Origin: Immersiella caudata
Lineage: Eukaryota > Ascomycota > Sordariomycetes > Sordariales > Lasiosphaeriaceae
Assembly: GCA_030512335.1 (NCBI GenBank)
Contig: JAULSU010000001.1
Location: 3,038,001-3,102,000 of the forward strand
Direction of reading: 5' to 3'
DNA: 64,000 bases
A program made the position numbers and the translations under genes. Below are positions 25,001-35,509 of the stretch, piece after piece. A model generated the notes under the pieces. That model did no database searches. It saw nothing but the letters and a program-made list of their open reading frames with translations, and had not been told where the DNA came from. The stretch's first letter is position 1. Every line of letters starts with the position of its first letter.

Positions 25001-27993
25001 CTAGCCTAGCTTCCAACCTTTGGTTGCTGATGGATGAGTTGTGTCGGTCAGTGAATCGGAATACCTGGTAGATGGTAGCCTCCTGCGGGAGTCGACGTTG
25101 GTCTCGGGGGTAGCTGCCTGCTTTTTTTTCCGCCAGAGTTTGGGGGCGGCGCCCTGCCCTGATGACATCTCACGCCTGCGCCTGAGCTGCCCCCCTTTTG
25201 ACAGCCCGCCCGCAGCTGAGAGCATTTGTTTGAACCTTGCGCCTCATGTTTATACAGCAGAAAGAAGGTTTCGCAACATCGCAGATTCAAACCAACAAAA
25301 GCAAAATATCACTCCTTTTCGGGGGTCAGCCAATAGAGGGGTTTTTGGTTCAAGCGGGCTGCTGCTCACACGGACGGAGCGCGCATGAGGTAAAAGACGA
25401 GAGGTAATAGGTCGGTCCGGGGCCATAGACGGTGGGGACGTCGGGGAACGGTCCATGCCAACAACTTCTCGACATCGTCGCCGATCATTGGCGAGCCCAG
25501 CGCACGAAATGACGCGGGATCACATCCCCAGAGTTGCGATCTGGGCATCGACGGATATTATAATCGTAGCCGCAGCGACCTGACCCTTATGTGGTATACA
25601 TTGTGGTGGGTGAGTGAGTGAGACTGGGCAGGCCGCACGTAATAAGGCAGGCCCGGCGACGGTGGACGCTGCGGTGTTTGGCGCAAATTGCCGCTTGCTC
25701 GCCAAAGGAGACGGGGAACAGGGGTATGGAAGATGGCGGTGCCATCACGATCATCTGCGGTGGCCAATGTTTGAAGTGTGCCGGCCGGCTCTCTGGCTGG
25801 TCTGCTCAGAAAGACAGTCTTTGGCCCGGGGCTCCTCACCAACCCGAGCCTTCATCGGTCGCAGCCTTATAGACACCGCGGCGCAGGCTGGGCCACGAAG
25901 AGCGGCGACGGCAAACGATGCGCGCGAGGCGAGATGTTTTATGCGGGTATCTGAGAACGCCCGGCTCTGTAGGCAGGTAGGCAGAGGGAAATGCAGATGC
26001 TAGATGGGCTCCGGGCCCGGGACAAAGAAGGGAGTAACAGATATCCCATCGGTGAGGGCTGGGAGGGGTACAGGTGGAGGTCGAAGGAGTCAGCAATGGA
26101 AAGCAGGCGCACACACATCCTGAGTGTGCGAGGTGTTGGGAGGGCGGGACGTCGGGTGGCCCTGGGCCTAATAAGACGACGGAAGCACAGGAGAAAGGAG
26201 GTACATGGCGCATGTACCTTGGCTCTTTTCTCATCGTGGAAGGCACGTCGTCTCGCTCTCTGCAACCTTCCATCCCAGCGTGCTAGCCGCAAGCAATTAG
26301 TATCAGAAGCTGGCCGAACCCCAAGATATCCGTCCGGAAGATTCCACACTGGATTGCCGGCCCCCCGTGCTGCACGCGCACGCAGAATGATCAGTAGTTT
26401 TTAAATTTTTGCCCAACCTTGACTCGGTGCGCCCATCTCCAGTTTCGGTCAACGGCAGACTGGAGCGAAACCAGCGGAATCCTGGCTTTGCCAGAGCGTG
26501 AGATGGAGGCTAGCCTTCTGATCCCGCGCCATCACTCGTCCACTTGGCTCAGGTACCTAGTTATCTGCGCACAGCCAACAAAGGCACGCGGCCCTGGTCG
26601 AGATGTCCCATCGCGGAGATGCAGCGATGCAGTCAGGCGCCGCAAACTGAGACTGGGCCATGAACAGCTTTCACCTGTCCACCATCTCACAAAAATGAGG
26701 GAAAGGCTTGTTGGGTGACTGGCGTCTTGGTCGTGCGCTCGCTCGATGGGGTTGCGGCAGCGTGCAAGTGGAGCGGGACGGCGACGGGACGGGGTGAGGT
26801 TGACGAAGAGGTTTTCGGGCCCCAGGTAGGTAGCGCGCATGTACTGGCAAGTGTGGCTGCACGGGGGATTTGCCGACGTTGAATGGAATCTCGACTCTGG
26901 CGGAATGCGAATCCCTGCAGTACGCGATATCTACCTCGTGCTCCACCCCAGGGCACGAGGCCCCACTCCCGGAGCAGGTGGAGTGCGTGCGGTGGGCTCG
27001 GGGCTGCGTTGCGGGCGAGCAGCTTATGATGCGATGGGAAGCAAAAAGCAAGTCGCCGTGCCTTGCCCTGCGATGCCCGCCCACAGCGCGACTGGCCTTG
27101 GGGGGGGAAGGGGGTCGATGAAGGATGAGTGAGGGAGCGACCTGAGGTGAGGATTGACGTCCATGTTCAGCGCCAGCCAGTCCAGGCATTGGCGCCGCCC
27201 GCCCTGCCCTGGGCTGGGTTCCCGTTCTGCAGGAGAAGAGCCAAAAAGAGAGGTACCTCTTGGAACAAGAGAGACGTGCGTACCGTACGGTACCGTACCG
27301 AATAAGACCAAAGCTTCCACGGCCCAGCAGCCAGTGCCTGGCTTTGCCTTTCCAATAATCCTTGCCATTTGACGTTTCTCGCCCGTTTCTCCATTATTGC
27401 CTTCGCCCACATATCTCCCCCTTCCCTTTTCCTCCTGCTCGCGAACCTCGAACTTTACAACACATGCGATCCAAACCTGGCCAGTGACTACCCTGGGCCC
27501 GCGCGCTCTCGTCCTTCTCACTGGCGCCCCTCCGAGCGCCGTAGGTCTTCCAGGATCTCATTTTCATCCCACACCCTCAGCTCTCTGGTTCTGCAGCCGG
27601 CATTTATATGTCGTCTCGTGGCGGCCCTGGTGCTTCACTACTTCTTCACGCCCTCGCTCCGACCACACGCCAAACTTGACACTCCCTCGGCTGCTTCACC
27701 ACCACTGATCCCTCTCTCGCGACCCCCTCGCTATCGTCGTCGAGGGCCGCTGCCAGCGTCGAGCACTTTGCACGGGGCGCCGGCACGCTGCTGTCCCCAT
27801 CTTATGGACCAGTCCTTGGCCTTCTCGACCTGCCGTCGTTGTATCCCCATGTCATCCGCCTCGGCCGCGTTCTCGCTCCCTCACCAACCTTCATTTTGCG
27901 GGAAGGCCCACCACCGCGCCTGCACACTCTGACGTGCGCGGAACCTAACTTGGAACACTTTGGGCAAACTCTTTTTTTCATCCTTCCACAGCG
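22084..27993. other. 5.9-kb region without recognisable genes
   Basis: Between the divergent HELQ and SNT2-like genes. All frames are short or compositionally random. I found no conserved domain, tRNA, transposon end or clear repeat array, apart from a GTACCG-based palindrome near 27280. Base composition stays close to the rest, so there is no sign of an AT-rich, RIP-mutated relic. It may hold long leaders, promoters or noncoding RNA. Confidence 0.5.
27280..27299. repeat. Short palindromic GTACCG repeat
   Basis: A perfect 14-bp palindrome (27280-27293) built from GTAC units overlaps a second GGTACCGTACC stretch. It lies about 0.7 kb upstream of the SNT2-like start codon. Function unknown; it could be chance or a dimeric factor site. 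Confidence 0.4.
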
Positions 27994-30900
27994 ATGAAAT
28001 CTCAAAATGTAAACGGCCCCGAGTATGACGCTCCAGCTGCTCCCTTGACCCGCACCGTACCTGCAGAAGCCAGGGAAGGCACAGCACCCGCCAGCTCCGG
28101 CAAGAAGGCCACCACGACGGCTGCGACCACGACCTCCACTTCTCCCTCTTCCATTCTGCCCAGGATGTCTGACCCATCCCCCATTTCGGCCAGCAATTCG
28201 GAGTCCCCGCAACCCATGGAGAAGCCATTATCTGCGAGCTCGCACGGCGCCTCCAAGGACGGCGCCGGCGGGACAGCGTCACCCTACGGGACGCGCTCGC
28301 GAAATCGTAATGGCGCCTCACGTCCCAACTATGCCGAGGACAAAGATATCGACATGGATCTTTTTGATTCCTACCCAGACCGGCGAGATGACGACTCCAG
28401 GAAAACACTCACCCGGCAGGCCTCGCTCTCCAATGCGGCGGCGGCGGCAGCAGCAGCAGCAGCAGCAACGGCGCCAGCCCAGGCCGCCACCCCACGCTCC
28501 GCCAACACCGCATCGCGAAAACCGCTGCCGTCGTCGGACGATGCCAAACAGCATCATGCCACACCTCAGCACAGCGCCGCCAAGGACAATCACAACCACG
28601 CAAACCACCGCGCATCACCAGCCGCGTCGTCAACTACTAACGGGGGCGCTGCAAATGGCACTGCTACGAAGTCAAAGAAGCGCAAGGCCGAGCCGGCGTC
28701 GACCGCCAGCGGCAGCCAAACGCCCTCCACTCACCAGGCAGGCACGAATGGCGTGAACAAGCGGCATAAGACCGACTCTCACGGCGGAAATGGCATCGGT
28801 GCCGCCAACGGCAATAATGCAAACAGAAGCGCCAGAGACGGCGGTTACGGCGAAACTAACATGCTCACCTTTGAGAACTGCGGTGCCCGACTCAAGGACG
28901 GAAAAATGGTCGCCGACGATGGCACCGTGCTTGAGGTGAACGGTGAGTGCCCACGGCTTTTTTTTTTTCTATGACGGATGCGAGGAGGCTGGATTTTTGC
29001 TGACGCTGTCCTGCAGATCACGTTTACCTGATTTGTGAGCCACCTGGGGAGCCCTACTATCTCGGACGCATCATGGAGTTCTTGCACGTCAAGAATGACA
29101 ATGCGAACCCGATCGATGCGCTACGCATCAATTGGTACTACCGGCCCAAGGACATCGGGCGCAAGGTGCAGGATACGCGCCTTGTTTTTGCCACGATGCA
29201 TTCAGACATCAGCCCGTTGACGTCGCTGCGCGGCAAGTGTCAGATCCGGCACAAGGCCGAGATTCCGGACATGGCGGCGTACAAGCGGGCGCCCGACAGC
29301 TTCTGGTACGAGAAGCTGTATGACCGGTACATTCAAAAGAACTACGAGGTGATTCCAACGGCGCAAATCATCAACGTGCCCGAGCACGTCAAAAAGGTGC
29401 TGGACGAGCGGTGGAAGTACATTTTGGTGGAGCAGGGCCGCGGAAAGGAGCTGACCAGTGCCGTGAAGACGTGCAAGCGATGCAGCGGCTACTGCGCGAG
29501 GTATGTGTCTTGTCCGTTCCCTTGCAGCCCAGGAAAGTTGGGGTGTTGGAGTGCGTCCCGTTTGAGGTGGTCGATTCTCGGCCCAGCACCCGTTTTGGTC
29601 CTGGAAGGGGAAAAGAGTGGGACCCTACCGCTGACACATCAACAGCAACGATTCGGTGGACTGTGCCGTGTGTGTGCACACGTACCACATGAACTGCGTC
29701 AAGCCACCCCTGCTGAAAAAGCCATCGCGTGGCTTTGCATGGTCGTGCGCCGCATGCAGCCGCGCCCAGGAGAAGAAGCTCGAGGCCCGCAACACGCCCA
29801 ATGTGGCCGATGCCAGCCACGATGCCGACGAGGAGCTTTTGGATGACGAAGAGGACGATGTCGTCGGCGGTGTCGACACGGGGCGCACGAGCCGCACGAG
29901 CCCGGCCGGTGGCGAAGACGCCCACCCGCAGGCAACCGCCGAGCAGATCTACCACGCCAGCCTCTGGCCATATCGCTACCTCGGGATTCACTGCAAGGTA
30001 GAGGATGCGCTGGATTATGACGACCGCATCTTCCCGCGAGCCAGCACCCGTCTCGGACCCCGCCACCAGGCCATAGTGTTGCCATGGCCAGGCCGCCCGG
30101 TCGAGTACGTGAAGCCGCTCGAGATCAAAAAGACGGGGCGCAAGGATGGCAAGCTCAATAAGGAGATGCAGGCCGCGCTTGAGGCCGAGCGTGCGAAGCG
30201 AGAAACGCGTCCCAAGTGGGTGCAGGATGAGCCCCCGGGATGGGTTCAGCGGGGCGGCGACGACACGGTGACCCTTTTGTACCAGCCGCCCGAGAACTGC
30301 GGCGTGCAAATGTCCGGCGAGGCGATCGACGAGTATATGGCCACCGCCAGGTCCATGGCTGTCAGTTTGGGTTTGCCCCCGCGCTCGACCAACCTTCAGG
30401 ATGTTGCCCGTGACGTCCTGTACCGCAATCAGTTCGATCCGCAAAAGTCGCTCAAGGAGTTGGACAAGGTCCCCAAGGCGGACTTCGGGGAGCCCGAGCT
30501 CACAGCTACCGAGCAGAAGAAGTTCGAAGAGGGTGTGGCCAAGTTCGGCTCGGAGCTTCACAGCGTCATGAAGCACGCCAAAACCCTCAGCCCCGCCACC
30601 TGTGTCCGCTACTACTACACCTGGAAGAAGTCGGAGAGGGGAAAGCAGGTCTGGGGCAACTATCCTGGTCGCAAAGGGAAGAAGGATGCGAAGAAGGCTG
30701 AGGCAGCCGCCAACAAGATGGCCGACGACGTGGCTAACGATCATGACGACTCTGCCTTCGACACGGAAAAGGCTCGGGAGAAGAAGAAAGGCTTCATTTG
30801 CAAGTTTTGCTCCATAAAATCGTCACGCCAGTGGCGTCGCGCTCCTAATGCGTCCGCGACGCTTGTCACCGAGAACGGAGGACGAAACTCGAACAAGGAT

Positions 30901-33523
30901 AAAAACGCGCAGTACATTCAGGCTCTGTGCCGCCGGTGCGCCGAGCTGTGGCGTCGTTATGCCATTCAATGGGAGGATGTGGATGAAGTAGCCAAGAAGG
31001 TTGCGCAGACCGGAGGTCGTGGATGGCGCAGAAGGGTCGACGAAGAGCTTTACAAGGAGTTGATCGCCGCCGATGAGATGATGAGCAACACGCGCTTCTC
31101 CACGCCCGACCCTGCGGCAACGGCGAGCCCCGCACCATCGGTAAACATGCAGCAGGCTGGCCAGGAACCGCCTCGCAAGAAGCTAAAGGGATTCGCCGAA
31201 CGAGACCCCGAGCAGACGGCCTCAGAATCAGGCAGTACGTCAGGCGCCCCTCATTCAAAGAAGAAGGAGAAGGCAGCCGAGAAGCCGGCGCCGCCTCCAG
31301 TGCCCGAAATTCCCAAGCCGCGTGTTCTGCCCTGCGCGATATGCCACCAGATGGAACCCATGGGCGATCAGCATCTCTCGTGCAGGGAATGCCGCCTAAC
31401 CGTTCACCGCAACTGCTATGGTATCGTTGATAACCGGGCCCCTGGAAAATGGACCTGCGAAATGTGCGCCAACGACAAGAACCCACAAAGGGCAATCGTG
31501 AGTCTGATTCCTGTTCACCCTCCTCCCACAAATATAAAGTCAACTGACATCGGTCTAGCAATACAAATGTGTCCTCTGTCCTGTCGAGCATACGGACCAT
31601 GAGTTTGTTGAACCACCGAAGATCACTCACAAGAAGAAGACAGAGAAGGACCGCGAGCGTGAGCGCCTGGAACGCGAAGCTGCCCAGAAGGCAGCTGACT
31701 TCTACCGCAAGAAGCAGGAGGAGATGAATCGGCCAGTAAACCCTCGGGAGCCTCTGAAGCGAACCACCGACAACAACTGGGTTCATGTTACATGTGCGGT
31801 GTGGACGCCAGAGGTGAAGTTTGCGAGCGCTAAGGCCTTGGGTCCTTGCGAGGGTATGCCCTTGATTCCCCGGACCAGGTACGCCGAGGTCTGCAAAGTC
31901 TGCAAGAAGGACGATGGCGCTTGTGTGTACTGCCACACGTGCCGTGCCCCAGTCCACGCTGAATGCGCTCACCAGGGAGGTTACGTGCTGGGCTTCGATA
32001 TCACGCCTGTCAAGGGCTCACGACGTGATCAGTTCAACATTGTTTCTATCAACGGAGAGAGCGGCACTATGTCGGCAGCGGTTTGGTGCAAGGAGCATAC
32101 CCCGAAAACGACTGTCCATCTCATGCACGACATTGTCGATGAGAACGGCATGAACGCCCTGCAGCTCTACGTCCAAAACTACAAGCAGGCCGACCTCGCC
32201 CTTACCGGGTGTGCCCGCAAAGCAAATCAGATCACTGTGGCATCTTCGAAGATGTCGCCATCCTCTTCCCCGCCTGGCGCTCTGCTCAACCGGCGAGCTT
32301 CTACAACAAACATGGTCAACGGTGACCACCGAGGCCCTCCTTCTCCCATCGCCCTACGCCCGGGCGGCAAGATCTGCCTCACATGCAACGCCGATAGCAG
32401 CCCTAAGTGGCACCCGATCGACCAGACACAGGAGCGCGAGCTGACGAATGGATATTACGGAAGCCTAGGCATGGAGGCACAGAAATTCGTCGAGCAGCGG
32501 AGCTTCCAGTGTCACAAGTGCAAGAAAGCAGGGAGACAGCCTAAGCCTCACGCGCAAAAGGAGCCAACGCCTCCCCCGGAGCCCGTTCGCCAGGTATCAC
32601 AACCTCCAGCCGTGACCGCTAACCCTCCGATGGGCCCGGCCGAACCGAGACTTCCTAGCAGAGGCCAGTTTGCAGCGTGGTCCCCTCGGCCTCAATCGGT
32701 AGTCGTCCCGGGCCCCGCTGTGCCACAGTCGTCTCTCCAGGCGCCTGTAGCAGGACCGATCGCGGCCCCCTTGATCCCACCTTCTGTGCAAGGCCAACCT
32801 GTGGCCCCCCCTCCACTCCCTCACACCATGGTCCCACGAGCACCGCCAATTCAGCCGCCTCAGTACGGCCCAGCAAACCGTCCCTCTTACGATTGGCACC
32901 ATCGTCCTTCAACGGGGCATGGCCCGCCTCCGGTGCACCACAGCCGCGAGATGAACGGTGGACCCTCCCCACCGCCGCCAGGAGGCATGGCGATGGCCCC
33001 GCTGGCTCCGCCTAACCATCTGCGTCCGCCGCCACCGCCACTGGCCAGCCTCTCTCACGGTCCGCCGCCAGCTCAGAACGGCCACATCCCTCAACCGCCG
33101 TTTGTCAACGGCCACCCGACTTCGCCTCAGCGGCTCAATGGTCCGCCGCCACCGCATAACGGAGGACCCTATATGCCGGTCCACCACAGTCATAATCACA
33201 ACCACGGCCACCACATGAACATGAACGGCATGCCGCCAGTCGGATCCGGTCCGCCGCCGCCCGACGCGCAGCGCCCTCCCATAAACAACTACCTCCGTGG
33301 GCCCGGGCCCACATGGGGCCACGGTCACAATGGTCACAATGGTCACAATGGCCACAACGGTCACATGGCGGCACCGCACCACGCGCCCCCGCACCACACA
33401 AGCCCTCCTCCTCTGCGGGAGAGCATTTCGATGACGCGCGAGCCCAGCAACCCTCCTCCGCGGGAAAACCGGCCGGCTAGCGGCGCGAGCGCAAGCCCGT
33501 CATTGCGGAATCTTCTCAGCTAG
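27994..33523 (+). CDS. snt2: Snt2-like chromatin reader: BAH, PHD fingers, SANT and extended PHD
   Basis: Four exons (27994-28942, 29017-29500, 29646-31497, 31559-33523) encode about 1749 residues. Order: disordered, Ala-run-containing N-terminus (1-315); BAH domain (about 317-445); PHD1 split by intron 2 (CKRCSGYCA|SNDSVDCAVC...); SANT/Myb-like domain (about 760-815, TATEQKKFEEGVAKFG); GATA-like zinc module (ICKFCSIKSSRQW...LCRRCAELW); PHD2 (LPCAICHQMEPMGDQH) and an extended PHD (VHVTCAVWTPEV...CKVCKKDDGACVYC). The last 450 residues are Pro/His-rich with GHN repeats. In yeast, Snt2 works with Ecm5 and Rpd3 deacetylase in stress-responsive gene control and H3 ubiquitylation; filamentous-fungus homologues affect conidiation and autophagy. 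Domain order matches that family. Nuclear location is inferred. Confidence 0.93.
33323..33367 (+). repeat. 9-bp tandem repeat encoding Gly-His-Asn
   Basis: About five 9-bp units (GGTCACAAT and variants) in the last exon of the SNT2-like gene, encoding a GHN run. In-frame unit gain or loss would leave the protein readable. The run sits in a His-rich disordered tail. Confidence 0.8.
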
Positions 33524-34167
33524 TATCCGGGAGATCATGCCAGGCTTCCACCACTGCGGGATTCCTATAGCCAAGGCCCGGAACACGATATTCGGCTTCC
33601 TCTTTAGTCAACGGTGTCGGGCCGTTAGGACGGGTCACGGACGTGGAACTGGGACGAAGGGTCGGGATGGTCGCCCTGGTAGGTCAAAGATCTGACTGGT
33701 ATCCAGGGCGTCGCTGCGAATGATGACCGCGCGGCAGCTGTATGATAATTGTTTGTATGGAATATGGGTTTCAGCATCCTAGATTTTCCTTTCTTGCTTT
33801 TGGCGTCCCCACAGCGCCCTGACTATTCGTCAAGGGTTTCTGTTGTTCGGAATAAAAGGACATGGAATGGGTCGGGACATCAAAAGAGACAACGGAGTTC
33901 AGGAAATTGGGATTGCACATTTGGGATCACCAGCGTTTGCCTCAGCGTAGTGTGGTTGGGCGTCTGGGAAATAGCAGGGCCACTGCCGTTAGATACGTTT
34001 TTACACAGAACCATTGCATAGAACTCTCCTAGTGCCTTGGCGTGAAGTTGCCATCGTGAGAGTGATCATATCAACGCTGAGAAGCTCCCTCTCTGGAATA
34101 CACCCTCTGCTCGACGCCGATATCCTCATTCCTACAAGATGCCTAGTCAGTCCATCTCATCTACCAG
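33524..34167. other. Convergent 3' intergenic region
   Basis: 3' flanks of the SNT2-like (+) and cytosine deaminase (-) genes. Nothing coding is recognised. Confidence 0.5.
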
Positions 34168-35152
34168 TCAAGGATATGAAGAATCAATACACCACAACTC
34201 AGGAGACTCGTCAATGAACTGCTCCATCAACTCTCGACAAGAAGTGTCATCAAGCACAACCACTTCCACCCCTCGCTGCTTAAGATAAGCCTCCCCACCC
34301 AGGAAGGTTCGATTCTCCCCGATCACGACGCGAGATATCCCGTACAAGAGGCACGCGCCCGTGCACATGTCACAGGGGGAGAGGGTTGTATACATTGTAC
34401 TTCCCCTATAAGAGGATGCGGGCAGGCGACCGGAGTTGAAGAGGGCGGAGGTTTCGCCCTGAATGATTGGTTAGTGGTGCACTAGGAGGCTTGTCTGGGC
34501 TTGAGCAGGCGGTAAGTTTTTTTTGAAGAAGTTGGAAATGTGTTGGGAAAGGGGTGGATAAGGTTTAGATGAGGGTTGGATCAGGGTTGCATGAGACTGA
34601 GGAGACGTTGGAGAGGGGTTGGAAACAGGTTGGAAGGGGGTTGGCGGCTGGGTGGAGATGGGATGGAAATGGGATACAGAATAGAAACGCGTTGGGCAGG
34701 ATTTTTGAAGAGGGATGGTCAGAATCGAGGGGTACGAACTGGTTTGGATATATGTCTGGTGAATGTTTCGGAAAGGGTGTTGGGAGGGCTATAGTAGGGG
34801 CTTAGAAACGGTATGAAAAAAGGTTATAAAGCGGGCTAGAAATATGCTGAAAGGGGGATGGATGAGTTTGTTCCTGAGGGGTTGGGAAATAGACGCGAAG
34901 CGGGTGGAATGGGATGGGTATGGCAGATTACATGATGAATGGGCGAGCCTAGCTGAATTCGCATGTTATGTCCTCGCCCGAGGAGTTTGCCAGAACTTGC
35001 TACAAGAGCGGCGCCTATCTGATGACCAGCGATGTTAGCCGTGGGGTGGGTCTTGTGGCGAGTGGATAGAAAGTCTGTACTGGAATACCACCCTCTTCGT
35101 ATGAGATTTTGGCCTCCTCAAAAGCAATTGCTAGACCGGCTTTGTCGTCCAT
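34168..35152 (-). CDS. fcy1: Cytosine deaminase (Fcy1-type)
   Basis: Three exons on the minus strand, 35081-35152, 34932-35018 and 34168-34458, all joined in phase 0, give 149 residues, close to the 158 of yeast Fcy1. It hydrolyses cytosine to uracil plus ammonia for pyrimidine salvage in the cytosol. Zinc-site motifs are complete: His and the proton-shuttle Glu in HGE (H closes exon 2, GE opens exon 3) and the two cysteines in SPCDMCTGA. The substrate-entry segment LLGRGHNMRIQLGSP and the C-terminal FIDESPELW also match the family. Intron 2 is unusually long (473 bp) for this genome and filled with an 11-bp periodic array, annotated separately. The exon 1 start gives the expected MDDKAGLAIAFEEA N-terminus. 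Confidence 0.92.
34531..34683. repeat. Degenerate 11-bp tandem array inside the deaminase intron
   Basis: About 13-14 consecutive units of 11 bp (one of 10 bp), with plus-strand consensus close to GTTGGAAATGG. On the gene's own strand it is pyrimidine-rich, with CCAAC at 11-base spacing. Weaker purine-rich sequence continues to about 34860. The array accounts for roughly a third of the 473-bp intron. Confidence 0.8.
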
Positions 35153-35509
35153 TCTTGAGTAAGTTAGGTCGGGTATCTTATGTCCTAATGGGCTTCGCCG
35201 CGAGGGAGGTTTGAAGCTGTGAGGAAGGTGGTTATGGGCCGTCAGGTAGACCAATGGGTAAGGGTTAGGGATAGGTACTGCCAAGTCGGCGTGGACGCAC
35301 CTCGGTGGCGCATCTCGCAACCGCCAACTAAGCGACCTCCAGGGATGTCCCAAAACGTGTCTGAATAGCATCCCCATCAATGCCTGTTTTATTGTGTGCG
35401 CCACAAAGGCTACACGCGATCCTTAGTCCCTGACCGTCGTGGCAAAATTCCTGCCCCTGTTGGCGACCGGTTTCGCTACGAGGTGTGCGCACAATTGCGC
35501 TGTCCGACC
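35153..35509. other. Divergent promoter region
   Basis: The 357 bp shared by the deaminase (-) and dipeptidyl aminopeptidase (+) genes. No specific site was recognised. Confidence 0.5.

Noticed and set aside
29389..30744. 451-codon minus-strand frame within the SNT2-like gene
   Set aside because: Antisense shadow of the PHD1/SANT exon; starts and ends without splice or domain support.
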